From Spraguea lophii (Eukaryota > Microsporidia > Spragueidae), in NCBI GenBank assembly GCA_001887945.1, contig LDOQ01000071.1, positions 62,001 to 126,000 of the forward strand: 64,000 nt of DNA, read 5' to 3'. The notes beneath the pieces were generated by a model, which worked only from the letters and a program-made list of their open reading frames with translations, was not told the origin of the DNA and did no database searches. Of the stretch, positions 41,986 through 52,808 are shown piece by piece. The position numbers were made by a program, and so were the translations under genes. Every line of letters begins with the position of its first letter. The first letter of the stretch is position 1.

Positions 41986-42289
41986 TATTTTTTCATAAAA
42001 TAAATATATTGGTCTATATGATAACCTGTAAAAATAACCTATGAAAATGATTTAAAAGAAATCAAATAGAAAGCTATAAAAATAATTCGAAGGAATATTT
42101 CATAAAAAAATAGCCTATAAAAATAATTCAAAGAAATATTTCATAAAAAAATAACCTATAAAAATAATTTAAATGAAACATTTCATATAAAAGATAACTT
42201 AAAGAAATAAAATGATATGTTTATTTTTTTCTAGAAAATATAATTTATCGACATAAAATATTTTTATTCAAAAAATATTTACCCTTTTA
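41986..42289. other. Upstream of PER1-like gene, short tandem repeats
   Basis: Degenerate 42-bp units (cctataaaaataattcaaag type) repeat about three times at 42071-42192. The TTTACCC before the ATG at 42290 is the likely start signal. Confidence 0.6.
42071..42192. repeat. Degenerate 42-bp tandem repeat
   Basis: Three adjacent units contain ctataaaaataatt, aatatttcat and aaaaaa blocks with substitutions between copies. Confidence 0.7.
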
Positions 42290-43162
42290 ATGCTAAAAGA
42301 AATATTATCAGATCCAAAGAAATTATCATTAATTAAATGTATGTTAGAAGATACTACCACAATAGAAACAACATTTGATAAAATTATAGGTAGAAGTAAA
42401 TTAGAAAAAACTTTAAAACAATGTCATATAAATGTTATAAAAGATTATGGATATAATAATTTTAAAGTAAATGGTAGATGGGGTTTTGAAATAATGTATA
42501 TGTGCACAGAAATATTTTCTGTTACACTTTCTCTTTCATGTTTATTAATAAGATTATTATTTTATTTCTTTTCCACTAGAAAACACATACATAAACATTT
42601 TATGGGAAAACTTTACAAAATACAATTTATCCTTGGTTGTATAGCATGGTCATCCAGTGCTATATTTCATGTTCATGAAACCACATTATATAGAAATATG
42701 GATTATTTTTCTGCACTTTTATTTATCATATATTCATTTTATATAACCGTAATGAGAGTGCTTGTTGAAATGAAGATAAATTACACTACACTAAGAAAAA
42801 TAGGAATAAGATTTTTTTCTATATTATTTGGTACATACATAATATTTGTATATCACATGGCATTTATAGATTTTAATGTTTATATACATAAAAGATTCTG
42901 TGCTACCATTATCTTTCTAACTGTATCATCATGGATGTATTTATATTTAAAAATAAGACATAAAAAACATTCTAAATATTTATTGTATAACACCATAATG
43001 ATGGTTATCTCCATCATAATAGAAAATTCAGATATTCCACCATTCTTTTATATATTTGATTCTCATGCATTATGGCATCTGATGGGGTGTATTATAGAAT
43101 ATACGTATTATAGGTTTTTTAATAACGATCTGATATATTTAGAATTAAATAAAGAGAAATAA
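42290..43162 (+). CDS. PER1/PGAP3-like GPI-lipid remodelling membrane protein
   Basis: ER/Golgi multispanning protein of the Per1/PGAP3 family, which removes an acyl chain from GPI lipids. 290 residues. Diagnostic blocks in order: VNGRWGFEIMYMCTEIFSV, WSSSAIFHVHETTLYRNMDYFSA with the conserved His and Asp, then DIPPFFYIFDSHALWHLMG near the end. About seven hydrophobic segments. The Cys-rich N-terminal lumenal region of other Per1 proteins is short, and no signal peptide is seen. Start follows TTTACCCTTTTA. Confidence 0.82.
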   Translation: MLKEILSDPKKLSLIKCMLEDTTTIETTFDKIIGRSKLEKTLKQCHINVIKDYGYNNFKVNGRWGFEIMYMCTEIFSVTLSLSCLLIRLLFYFFSTRKHIHKHFMGKLYKIQFILGCIAWSSSAIFHVHETTLYRNMDYFSALLFIIYSFYITVMRVLVEMKINYTTLRKIGIRFFSILFGTYIIFVYHMAFIDFNVYIHKRFCATIIFLTVSSWMYLYLKIRHKKHSKYLLYNTIMMVISIIIENSDIPPFFYIFDSHALWHLMGCIIEYTYYRFFNNDLIYLELNKEK

Positions 43163-43409
43163 AATATTTTTATTATAGATTATTTAATGTTTTATTATTT
43201 ATTTCTTTTATTTATTATTTAATGTTTCTATTATAGATTATTTAATGTTTTTATTATTTAATATTTCTACTCTAGATAATAAAACATTAAATAATAAAAC
43301 ATTTAAAGATAATATATTTTTTATAATTATAATAATATTTTATTTATATGTTACATTATATTACCATCGCTTTTATATTTTATTATATTATTACTGATTG
43401 TATTTCATT
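43163..43409. other. Convergent spacer with inverted AT repeats
   Basis: Contains repeats of agattatttaatgttt and their inverse (aaacattaaataat), able to form a hairpin at about 43225-43305. Possibly a shared 3'-end region for PER1-like and PRI1. Confidence 0.5.
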
Positions 43410-44198
43410 TTAAAAGTTATTGAGGAATGGTATTATAGCTGTATTATCTTTATATATTTCATGTATATCTGGTATATCTTCTAACATTAAATCTTTATAA
43501 TTTTGTAATGGTACACATATTTTTTTAGATCTAGGATGTACGCAAAATGGTGATTTTAATAAATGTTTTTTACTGCTGGTTATTTCAGCATCTAATTTAA
43601 TAAAATAATTATTAAAATCTTTATCATGGTAATCATAAACTAAATTTTCTATGATTCTTTGGTATTCTAATGGTTTGTCTTTGGGTTTTAAAAAATTAAG
43701 TATGGATCTTCTTTCTATGTCATCTAAGTATAATGCTGTTTTATCGGATACCCAGCAATGTACGCCACGTCCTCCTGAAAATATAAATTTTATATCTTTG
43801 AAGCCAAATTCTTCTTTAAGTGAATATTCTAGTAGGTTGATAGCTATTTTTACAAAAATGAAACATTCGTTGCACATTAATTTATCGGTACAGCAGGTTC
43901 TTTCGTAATCGGTAAGATCTACGTCAAATGTTAATTCTTTTTTTTTGGGATTGGTGATGTTTTTGTGGGGGATGGTGTAATACTCTGCGCCGATGTCTAT
44001 TTTTATGGGATTTTCTTTTATAACTTTTTCTTTGAATGAATCTGTGTCTTTGAATGAAAGGTATCTGCAGTAAATATTATTTTGGAGTGTAAATGAAAAT
44101 TCTCTATTTTCGTTGGTGTTAAGCCATTTGTAAATTTTATTGAATGGGTATATCTGTGAATAGTAAAATGGGAGGTACGAAAAATCATTATTTTCCAT
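43410..44198 (-). CDS. PRI1: DNA primase small (catalytic) subunit
   Basis: Synthesises RNA primers with the Pol alpha complex. 262 residues, short against the usual 340-420. Motifs: IDIGAEYY lead, catalytic LTFDVDLTDY (Asp-x-Asp), zinc-like CCTDKLMCNEC, then FIFSGGRGVHCWV (the SGGRGVH nucleotide-binding motif), and IKLDAEITSSKKHLLKSPFCVH with the third Asp. The usual C-terminal extension is missing. The ATG is preceded by GCCCT. It is divergent with uS19 across 50 bp. Confidence 0.9.
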   Translation of the reverse strand: MENNDFSYLPFYYSQIYPFNKIYKWLNTNENREFSFTLQNNIYCRYLSFKDTDSFKEKVIKENPIKIDIGAEYYTIPHKNITNPKKKELTFDVDLTDYERTCCTDKLMCNECFIFVKIAINLLEYSLKEEFGFKDIKFIFSGGRGVHCWVSDKTALYLDDIERRSILNFLKPKDKPLEYQRIIENLVYDYHDKDFNNYFIKLDAEITSSKKHLLKSPFCVHPRSKKICVPLQNYKDLMLEDIPDIHEIYKDNTAIIPFLNNF

Positions 44199-44248
44199 AG
44201 GGCTATTTTTTATTTTTTTAAAAAAATATTTTTTCCTGCCCTAAGAAA
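44199..44248. promoter_or_regulatory. 50-bp shared upstream region of PRI1 and uS19
   Basis: Both genes start at its ends. GCCCT lies next to the PRI1 ATG (minus strand) and TGCCCTAAGAAA next to the uS19 ATG, with a T/A-rich core between. All upstream signals for both genes must fit here. Confidence 0.7.
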
Positions 44249-44740
44249 ATGGCAAAAAAACAAAACTTTCAAAAAAAGAAGAAATCAGTAGCAGTAGAAT
44301 CTATGGGTGATGCTTCAGCACGTAGTAAACGTACATTCAAAGAGTTCAGTTACAAAGGAGTTAACCTTGAAACTCTTACAAGTATGAGTATATCAGAATT
44401 CAAAGAATTATTACCATCTAAACTCAGAAGATCAATTAATCGTGGATTTTCTGCAGCAGAAAGAGATTTTATCAAAAAATGCATAAAAGCAAGATCTGAA
44501 AATACAGGATTGGAAAGACCTGAACAAATAAACACCAATACTAGAAATTTACCAATACTTCCTACTATGATCGGATTACAAATCGGTGTTTACAGCGGAA
44601 GAGATTTCATGCCAATGGTTATTAAAGAAGAAATGCTTGGAAGAAGATTGAGAGATTACGTAGAAACAAGAAAATTGTGTACACACGGTAGACCAGGTGT
44701 AGGAGCAACATCATCATCTAAGTTTGTTCCACTAAAATAA
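44249..44740 (+). CDS. RPS15: Ribosomal protein uS19 (RPS15)
   Basis: Small-subunit ribosomal protein. 163 residues, with a Lys/Gln-rich N-terminal extension. KRTFKEFSYKGVNLETL, LRRSINRGFS, ILPTMIGLQIGVYSGRDF and the C-terminal HGRPGVGATSSSKFVPLK are diagnostic for eukaryotic RPS15. Start after TGCCCTAAGAAA. The next gene, RRP40, begins 44 bp after its stop on the same strand. Confidence 0.96.
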   Translation: MAKKQNFQKKKKSVAVESMGDASARSKRTFKEFSYKGVNLETLTSMSISEFKELLPSKLRRSINRGFSAAERDFIKKCIKARSENTGLERPEQINTNTRNLPILPTMIGLQIGVYSGRDFMPMVIKEEMLGRRLRDYVETRKLCTHGRPGVGATSSSKFVPLK

Positions 44741-44784
44741 ACGATTTATTTCGAAATTTTTTTATTCTTCATTTATTCTACCCT

Positions 44785-45354
44785 ATGGTAAAAAAAATAA
44801 AAAATGTTTTTCCTGGTGAAATTCTCACTCCCAATATTTTAGATTCCGCAGGCATAAAAAACAAAAAATCCACGATTATAGGAACATTACACTCAATCCC
44901 CAATGCACATTTCCTCCTATCAAAAACAAAATATTACACCCCATCAATAGATGATCTTGTTATAGGAGATATTATTTATGTATGTTCTGAATATTATAAA
45001 GTATCAATAGGTCATACAACCTGTGTACTCCCATCTCTATCTTTTTTCAACGCAACAAAAAGAAATAGACCAATGCTCAAAAAAGGAGATACTGTATTAG
45101 CAAGAGTTATAAAAACAGGAGAAGAACCATTAATTGGATGTGATATAGAAGGATTAGGACAAAAGAAAGGATATTTCTACAATCTCGATCAATATAAAAT
45201 AAAAATAATATATATGAATACAGATTTATTACAACATTTGGGAAGAAAATATAAATTTGATATTGCGTTAGGAATGAATGGTAGAGTGTGGATAGAATGT
45301 GATAATGGAATAACTAGTTTAAAAATTTATAATTATTTAAATTCTATAAAATAA
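44785..45354 (+). CDS. RRP40: Exosome subunit RRP40
   Basis: S1/KH cap subunit of the RNA exosome (3'-5' RNA decay and processing). 189 residues, near the small end of the family. VFPGEIL, then KYYTPSIDDLVIGDIIYV (S1 lead), FFNATKRNRPMLKKGDTVLARV, and the KH-end IALGMNGRVWIE, which favour Rrp40 over Csl4 and Rrp4. The ATG is preceded by TCTACCCT. Confidence 0.87.
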   Translation: MVKKIKNVFPGEILTPNILDSAGIKNKKSTIIGTLHSIPNAHFLLSKTKYYTPSIDDLVIGDIIYVCSEYYKVSIGHTTCVLPSLSFFNATKRNRPMLKKGDTVLARVIKTGEEPLIGCDIEGLGQKKGYFYNLDQYKIKIIYMNTDLLQHLGRKYKFDIALGMNGRVWIECDNGITSLKIYNYLNSIK

Positions 45355-45433
45355 ATTATAGAGTTTAAATAAAATATTCTAATTATCATTTATTTTTATT
45401 CTGTGTGTTTAATTTGAATTCTATAAAATAAAT

Positions 45434-45973
45434 TTATAATATTTTAATCATATCTGTATTTAGAAGATGTATTATACTTTTTCTTTTTACATAAAATATT
45501 TTATCTTTTTTTAATTCTATCATATCATCTCCATCTATGATTATTCCACAATCATCATTGGTATAAATTTGTATAAAATATTCTAATGGTGGTTCTTGTG
45601 TATAAAAATCTATATCAAAATTAGAAGTATATTCTTTAAGTGCATATTTATATTCTTTGAAATAATGTTCTTCTGTTTCTGTAAGCAGGTTTTCTAATTC
45701 TATGTTATTTAAATAAAATTCTTGTATTTTTTTTATTCTATGGAAGTGGTATGCTTTGTATATTCTTTTGTTTCTTTCTAATTTATTTTTTAAAAGTAAA
45801 TATTTTATAGATATTTCTTGTGTTATATTTTCTTGATCGATTGAATGATCAAATTCTTCTAGTTTTTTTTCTATGTGTTCTATTTCTGTTTTTAAATGTT
45901 TAATGTTTTTATTGTATTTTTTGAAACTGGGAGACAAAGAATCTTGTAATATTTCGTTTATATCTAAAACCAT
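45434..45973 (-). CDS. PSF1: GINS complex subunit PSF1
   Basis: GINS activates the MCM helicase within the CMG complex. 179 residues. The helical A domain has the family's ERNKRIYKAYHFHRIKKIQEF block (RNxR...YhxxR). The C-terminal B domain follows as EPPLEYFIQIYTNDDCG, DDMIELKKDKIFYVKR and IIHLLNTDMIKIL, fitting the Psf1 'PP...IxV...GxI...L.KxS...VR..DVE.LI..G.L..I' pattern. The start signal is weak (AACCTCG before ATG). Confidence 0.78.
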   Translation of the reverse strand: MVLDINEILQDSLSPSFKKYNKNIKHLKTEIEHIEKKLEEFDHSIDQENITQEISIKYLLLKNKLERNKRIYKAYHFHRIKKIQEFYLNNIELENLLTETEEHYFKEYKYALKEYTSNFDIDFYTQEPPLEYFIQIYTNDDCGIIIDGDDMIELKKDKIFYVKRKSIIHLLNTDMIKIL

Positions 45974-47429
45974 CGAGGTTATTTTATAATTTTTTTATTA
46001 TTTTAAATAAAAATGGCATCTGTGTTCGAATCACGAAGGGGATATTTTTTTATAACCAGTAAATAATAAAAATATATAAATAAAGGTATATCAAAGGTCT
46101 TATAGGTTTAAAAAAAAGTATCTTCTTATTTTTCAATATTTTTAATCTTATTATTTTGTAATACTTTATTGGTTTCAATATTTTATCTTATGATTTTATA
46201 ATACTATATAAATTAACAATTATAACAATATTCTATATATAAGTAATTACTATAATAATATAAAATATTAATTCATCATATAATAATGTTCATTAACATA
46301 AATTACTTATATTTTAACGAATAATAAAAATATATAATAATTTTGTATTAAATAAATACTAAGATTATCTGCTTGTGTCGTTTTTAATTTTTATTGCGAT
46401 GAAATTTGGAAAGTTATGAAATAATTTAATGTGTTAAAATCTAATACTGGTTATAATAATGATTACTTAGATAATTATATAATTATACTTATAATAAATA
46501 CTGGGTTTTGCTATATATTCAATTGCAAAAATTATAAACAATTTACAATTGATAATATACGTAATTATACTACTAGACGTGGTATATATTTGGATAAATG
46601 AAATATTTAAAACAAAAGATATTTTCAACACTTAATATATATGATCTTTTTTAATATTTCTTTTATTTATTAAAATACATTATTTGGTGATATTATAATC
46701 TAATTTGATTTCTTGTGTAGTATTTAACTAACAAAATTAGATATTGCTTTTTTCATTTTATGAAAAATAGAATATAGACATATAATTGTTATTAAAAATT
46801 CAGATTCTTGAAAATTATAATTTAATCAAATTTACTTGATATTCTTGTTTTTCCATTTTCGACCTATTCCATTAGAAAATGATAATTTTAATAGCTTTTT
46901 TGATTTTGTAATGGAAAACAAAAATTAAATATACAAGAAACCTATTAAAAAATTAAAATCTTTATGTTATACCAGGTTTCAATTGACGTTTTGTTTTATA
47001 ACCTTACATATATGTAATAATATGTTGATACTTTATATCTATTTCGTGTTATGATATCATATTGTTTAATATTCATATTACATCAATCTTTTTATACCAT
47101 TATCTGAATATCTATTTATTAAATGAAATATGGTATACCACATATTGATTAATTTTATAAAACAATTAATTATGAACAGATTAGATTAAATTAATATATC
47201 AATTTTAATCGTTTAACTAAACGTACAATTTATTAAAAAATAATATTTTGAAAATCTTCTTCAATTAAAGAAATTTGAGTGTTAATATTTATAATTTTAT
47301 CACATATAAGAATATCGTGGTATATTTTTAAATATTTATATATAGATAATAAAAAAATAATGGCTTATTCATAAATATGATAAAAACTAAATACCGTCAT
47401 AAAAATAAATAATCAAAAATATTTTATTT
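45974..47429. other. Long intergenic region with an orphan B-box
   Basis: About 1.45 kb without a supported gene. At 46016-46046 the plus strand reads like the T-arm and acceptor end of a tRNA (ctgtgttcgaatcacg), followed by a T-run, but no A box or 5' half precedes it. The remainder is AT-rich with nothing recognisable. Confidence 0.5.
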
Positions 47430-49478
47430 TTAAGATCTGATAATCACTTCCTTCAAAACTCCAGATTGTGCATCCAATCCTAATACATCTCTTTTATCTT
47501 TATTAGTGGTGTTTGAAATATTTTCCGATCTCAAAATTGATGGCCTTGACTTATTCAGCGTTTTATTACTATTCAAATATTCTAACTCTATACGAATCAA
47601 TGCCCACAAAAATCTTCTAAAAATTTCTGCTCCTAGAATTACCATAGGCCAAAAATACTTTGTAAGTATATTAAAATATGGTAATATCCAAATACATCTA
47701 ACAGGTATTGTATAAATTCCTATAATAACATACCAAAAAATAGGAAATATTTTTGTTTTCCTCCGAATATTCCATCCCATTTCAAAATCCCATATTATAT
47801 TAAAAATAGTTGTTATTCCAAATAAAATAGCGCCCGCATATTTAAGAGTTTTTGAAACATTTCGTAATAAAAAGAACCCTATTGTACAAATACTCAATAC
47901 ATACTTAATACTATTGATAGCATGTATAATATAATTTGCTCCATCATATATCTTTCTATAACATTGAATTAAACGAATAACAAAAGGCAATGCTGTAATA
48001 ATAAACACACCCAAAGTTTCATCATTAAAATAAACTAAATATAAATTTCTAAAACATCCACTGTATGAAGCCATTATTGATGTTAATATATAATATTTAA
48101 ATTTTACTTTGTAAAATGGTGTAGTGAATTGTTTACCAACAATATTATAAAAATACATCCTCGTAGGCCAAAAAGATTGAAAAGGGAGCAATATAACTGC
48201 TATAGTAAAACATATCATTCCACAATATAAATAATCCGTATGTTGCTTAAAATGAGATAGAATATAATATATTATATTATTATATAATAAAAAAATAGAA
48301 AATATTAATATATGAGTATACGGTGTCGACTTAGACGCTATGTTACATTCAAATAAAAATCCATAATCTATTTTATATTTTTCAAGTATTGCCATCAATA
48401 ATCCAAAGAGCCAAAATCCTATTAAAATATATTGAACATTCCAAAATAGTTGAAAAAGTTTGGTGGTTATATTTTTAGAAACTTCTTGTATAAGCATTAT
48501 AAAAGAAATTGTTGATATTCCACCTGCTACATATACTTTAAAGGGATTTGGATTTTTTCTTTGAAATATTCTATCTATTCTACCATCTGTATCATCCTCG
48601 CCGTTATTTATAAAGGTTCTTGCATAAAATTTTTTCGCTCTTTTTAAAATAATATTGGGGATTTGAGAAGTAGAAAACATAATCTTAGAAAGAATATATT
48701 TAATATCACCGGGAAATATGCGTGGAGAAAATATATCATTTTCACAACTCTTATTATGTATTTTTAACAGGTTAAGTATTATTTTTTTGTTAATCGACTG
48801 GAAATAGACCAAATCATTTAATGTTTTCATAAAAAATATAATTCTACTTTTACTCTCCTTATTTTTATCAATTTCTATAAAATACTTTTTTAATTCAATA
48901 TCAATTTCTCGAAGGAACTTTATTCTCCTATGCGGAGTATCAATGATTTCTTGGTTTCTTTTTTCGTCCAGATTCTTTTTATAATTAGAACATTTTAATT
49001 CTGATACATTCAAAAGATAATTGGGTTCGTTTTTTAAACGTATAATTTGATCACCATATTCTTTAATATTACTACTAAAAATATTTTTTTTCTGTGGCTT
49101 TTCGGATTTTCCAATATTCTTTTGCTCTAATTTTTGTTCTACAAATATTTTTTTATAAATTTTTTTTTCTCTCCATGTCAATGGAAGATCACTATATATT
49201 TTTAAATATATATTTTTCATAATCATGAGCCTCTTGTTAGTAAACAAGGAATCTTCTTTAATTTCTATCGTATTAGAATTACTATTATTCATAAATATTT
49301 TTAGGCACGTATTCAATCTTAATAAGAAATGTTTATTTAACTCGGATATATTATTAATTAAATGTTTTATAAACTTTTTTTTATCTTTTGCTGCCATTTT
49401 ACACATATGCTTATAATTTACACCTGATTTATTCCAAGAAGTAAATTTATTTTTCTCAAAATGTTTATAAAACCCCAT
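47430..49478 (-). CDS. SYG1/XPR1-like SPX-EXS membrane protein
   Basis: Inorganic phosphate exporter/sensor family. 682 residues. An SPX-like Lys-rich helical N-terminus (YKHFEKNKFTSWN, ISELNKHFLLRLN, LYLIKIY-type helices to about residue 260) precedes 6-8 hydrophobic segments and an EXS domain with PFVIRLIQCYRKIYDGANYI, WDFEMGWNIRR and RRFLWALIRIELEYL, the EXS signature. The ATG directly adjoins that of the divergent 75-residue gene; the upstream ATCCCCC is the complement of that gene's second codon region. Confidence 0.85.
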   Translation of the reverse strand: MGFYKHFEKNKFTSWNKSGVNYKHMCKMAAKDKKKFIKHLINNISELNKHFLLRLNTCLKIFMNNSNSNTIEIKEDSLFTNKRLMIMKNIYLKIYSDLPLTWREKKIYKKIFVEQKLEQKNIGKSEKPQKKNIFSSNIKEYGDQIIRLKNEPNYLLNVSELKCSNYKKNLDEKRNQEIIDTPHRRIKFLREIDIELKKYFIEIDKNKESKSRIIFFMKTLNDLVYFQSINKKIILNLLKIHNKSCENDIFSPRIFPGDIKYILSKIMFSTSQIPNIILKRAKKFYARTFINNGEDDTDGRIDRIFQRKNPNPFKVYVAGGISTISFIMLIQEVSKNITTKLFQLFWNVQYILIGFWLFGLLMAILEKYKIDYGFLFECNIASKSTPYTHILIFSIFLLYNNIIYYILSHFKQHTDYLYCGMICFTIAVILLPFQSFWPTRMYFYNIVGKQFTTPFYKVKFKYYILTSIMASYSGCFRNLYLVYFNDETLGVFIITALPFVIRLIQCYRKIYDGANYIIHAINSIKYVLSICTIGFFLLRNVSKTLKYAGAILFGITTIFNIIWDFEMGWNIRRKTKIFPIFWYVIIGIYTIPVRCIWILPYFNILTKYFWPMVILGAEIFRRFLWALIRIELEYLNSNKTLNKSRPSILRSENISNTTNKDKRDVLGLDAQSGVLKEVIIRS

Positions 49479-49485
49479 ATGGGGG
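49473..49485. promoter_or_regulatory. Palindrome holding two abutting start codons
   Basis: cccCATATGgggg: CAT (49476-49478) is the minus-strand start, ATG (49479-49481) the plus-strand start. The GGG after each ATG is, read on the opposite strand, the CCC signal before the other ATG. Confidence 0.8.
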
Positions 49486-49706
49486 ATACATACGGAACAA
49501 AGATAAATGATACGAATGAGGAATACATTAGAGATCTAAATAATGAAGTATTTGATAACACAGAAAATAACGTTAATACTAGTTTAGAAAGAGTAGAAGT
49601 AGAAATAAATAGAATAGAACAAAGTATAGAAACTATTAAAATGCAAATGGAAAAGATCACTAAATTTATGGAAAGACAGAAAAAAATATTTAAAAATAAT
49701 AAATAA
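49479..49706 (+). CDS. 75-residue coiled-coil protein
   Basis: From the ATG at 49479, preceded by CCCC; a Met 18 bp upstream lies within the other gene and is less likely. The N-terminus is polar (MGDTYGTKINDTNEEYI); residues 32-72 are a heptad coiled coil (LERVEVEINRIEQSIETIK). Likely a small structural or complex subunit; it is the size of several kinetochore or tethering subunits but no family is recognisable. Confidence 0.62.
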   Translation: MGDTYGTKINDTNEEYIRDLNNEVFDNTENNVNTSLERVEVEINRIEQSIETIKMQMEKITKFMERQKKIFKNNK

Positions 49707-50949
49707 AGATTTATAAAAAAAATCAATTTTTAATTTTTTCAAAAATATTAATTTGCTTTTAAAGTATACTGAAACTATTTTTTTATATATAATTAATTTG
49801 TTACTATTAAACCTATGAAATTGATTTATTTCCTCATAATCGTATTATGTTACAAATAATTTCCGACTGTAATCTTAAATTTATTATGTTCAAACTAAGA
49901 AAGATACTTCATGCGAATGTTTAAACTGTGGAAACTACATATGTTTTATTTACTCGATAAATATTTAAATTATTTGGTGATCTTTTCGAGCCGATTATTT
50001 AAATACAAATGTTTTTAGGTGAGTTCTATTCAATCCAAACATAACTGTAATATAGTAATTATTTGTAATTAATTTGCCTGTTTTTTGGAAAGAGGATAAA
50101 AGAAACATTAAATTAAAATTTTTAAAATATGTAATGTCACGATTTTTAAAATTAGATATTATGAACATAACGTTTATTTATTGTTTTATTTAAATAATTA
50201 CATAATCATTTTTCTTTTATATTGACCAAACATGATTTATAATATCTTAATGATATTACATTTTTAAATATACACATAATTTAATAAACTCGACAGATAT
50301 TATTTACACAATGAATAGGATTGTGTTATTGTAAAATATTTCCATTATAATTAATTTCTTCTTCGATATGTATAATACCTTAATTAAAATAAATTTATGG
50401 TATAAATTTTGTTGAAATTCGTAATACCAAGAATGACAGGTTTAAAAATATGAAGGCCGCTGAATTGAATCATCACGAATACATAAAATGATAACGGCAA
50501 CAATATAATATTATCTGTTTGCATATAACTTCATTGTTAGATTAGGACAATATTTGATTAATTTTTGAAAAATATCTGTATTGATTACTGATTAAATAAG
50601 TATCATGCTAAAAAGAATGTTAGAACATAATTAACTCCAGGTGAATTATCGGTGAATCATATGTTGAATACCAACATTCTAGGTATAATATAAAACGAAA
50701 TTAAATTATTCTTTTGTGACACCATCACGTATAAATCACAAGACTTCATTAGCCAAAGATTACACATTACAGTAAAGTACAGCTCGCCAAGAAGATTTTA
50801 TAATTTATATAAAAAATTACGAATTTTGGTAATAATGAATATTAATTACCTTAAAAATAATAATAAATTCAAATAAAAATATATTTTTGAATTCTTTCTA
50901 ATCACCCTGTTTAAATTTGAGAATTTTTTCTTTTATACAATATTCTAAT
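49707..50949. other. Intergenic, possible worn transposon
   Basis: No supported gene. A short plus-strand stretch at about 49890-49960 (KDTSCECLNCGNYICF) has a Cys pattern reminiscent of the Merlin N-terminus, too short to call. Confidence 0.4.
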
Positions 50950-51335
50950 TATTGTGAATTTGCTTCTATTATTTATGTGTTTATTTATCTATTTATTAGT
51001 TTTAAAAAGCTTCTCGAATAATTTAATTTATAATATTTATAATTTAGGTTTTAAAGATTTTTATATCTTTTCCGATAATCCGTTATTACCATTGAAACTT
51101 CTTTACATTTTTCTTAATAGCATATCTCATGAATTTTTTATTTCCTGTAATTGTTATATCAAAAAAGTTTCCCTGTTTGTTTTATCAATACTTACAATAA
51201 CTCACATTTGTTTATTAAGTCTTCCAACATTGTACATTCTGTTTGAAATATTGACTTGTCTATTTCAATTAATTTGTTTTTATCGCCTATATTTTTATTA
51301 TATAAGACTCAAAAATCGATATTACTGTTTTTACA
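50950..51335 (-). pseudogene. Merlin transposase pseudogene 6
   Basis: Minus strand: GDKNKLIEIDKSIF (first catalytic Asp), then in shifted frame CVIVSIDKTNRETFLI, then KKVSMVITDYRKRYKNL-type text (second Asp, frame-shifted). Stops separate the pieces. The 130-codon plus-strand frame here is a hydrophobic shadow of it. Confidence 0.65.
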
Positions 51336-51346
51336 CCATTAAATAA

Positions 51347-52514
51347 TATTCATATTTCTTTTATTATATCTTTAAAACATCTCAGTATATTCGTACGATA
51401 CCGGGATTAGATAATCAAAGGTAATTTAATATCAGTCATTACATTGTCAACTCCTACAAAGCTATCTGTTTATCGCATCTTTCACCATGATATCTTAAGA
51501 CAAAATCAACAGTGTATTTACTTTTTATCATTTTCATCTGTTCCTATATAGCGGATATCTATTGTTTTGCTTAAAAATTTTTAAATTTTGCATGAATAAT
51601 TTATCTTCTTTTCTAAATTTATTACATTTTTTATTATTATATTCACTTATTTAAACGTTGCTTTTCAGGGTAATTAATATTCATTATTACTCGGAATTTA
51701 ATTAAATTATTGAAAAAAAGCCAATTAAAATACTGAAAAAAAATAGTTAATCGGAAGCAAAATTATTAATAATTTTGTAAATCTTAATTACTGTCCGATA
51801 AATGTCATTGTTCTATCTATTTACTTGTTTGATCAAAGAAGGAAGAAATATCATATATGGAACATATTTGATAGTTATACAAGTAAATTATAACACTTCA
51901 CTACATTAATATTTGCTTTTATTTCGTTCCAAATTTTGTTATGAAATAAAAATCGATTTATTAAGAACTATGGTCGTAAAAAATGAAGAAAAGATATATT
52001 TTTTGTAATATACATACATTATCATTATTTTTAAAAGATATAAAAAAAGTTAGATTAATCAATTACATTGTAGGTTATTACAGAAATAAAAAATTGCTTA
52101 TAATAGTATGACATATTTATTTTATTACTTTTTATGGTTAATGAATAATTTATATTTTTATAAAAAAATATAAAAAGATTAAAAATAATATAAGAATCCT
52201 AAAACTCATTTTTAAAATAAGATAGCAGAACTAGTATCTTAATAAAATTTTATTAAAAATACTAATAATAATTAATATTTATCGTAATCTTATATACCCT
52301 ATATGCAATTAAAATAATATTTTAAATATAAATTGATGAATAATAAGGTAATACGATGATTATCATGACAATTATAAAAAAATATAACTCATTACCTCAA
52401 TATTTTCATAAAATCAATATTATCATTATACAATTAATATCGCTTTAAAAATTAATATTATTATACAATGAATAACTTTATAAAAATAATTTCTATTAAT
52501 TATTTTCTTAACCC
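51347..52514. other. Intergenic upstream of RPB6
   Basis: About 1.2 kb, AT-rich. The left part may hold the rest of the Merlin relic; I could not identify termini. TTAACCC precedes the RPB6 ATG. Confidence 0.45.
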
Positions 52515-52760
52515 ATGCAAGATCGTATTACTTCTTCTGTGATGACTAAATTTGAAAAAGCATATATACTCGGTGTACGTGCTCAACAGTTAAGTATGAA
52601 TGCACCACCATTAGTCGATATAGAGAATGAAACAGATCCACTCAAAATAGCAATGTTAGAATTAAAACAGAAAAAGATTCCATTTACAATAAGAAGAAAG
52701 CTTCCAGATAATACATATGAAGATTGGGATATTAAAGAATTAGAAATACCAGATATTTAA
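52515..52760 (+). CDS. RPB6: RNA polymerase subunit RPB6 (RPABC2)
   Basis: Subunit shared by RNA polymerases I, II and III, equivalent to bacterial omega. 81 residues: only the conserved core is left, without the long acidic N-terminal tail of yeast Rpo26 (155 residues). [38 protein letters not shown] and [13 protein letters not shown] are the family's core blocks. Start after TCTTAACCC. Convergent with GluRS, 48 bp between stops. Confidence 0.95.
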   Translation: MQDRITSSVMTKFEKAYILGVRAQQLSMNAPPLVDIENETDPLKIAMLELKQKKIPFTIRRKLPDNTYEDWDIKELEIPDI

Positions 52761-52808
52761 ATAAATTTTTTTAAAAAAAATAATATGAAAATATACTTTA
52801 AATAAAAT

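Noticed and set aside
46016..46046. Full tRNA gene
   Set aside because: Only a T-arm-like part is present; no A box or pairing 5' acceptor strand was found upstream.
50954..51346. 130-codon hydrophobic plus-strand frame
   Set aside because: It is the complement of a Merlin transposase relic; Leu/Ile/Phe richness is the usual shadow of an Asn/Lys-rich minus-strand gene.
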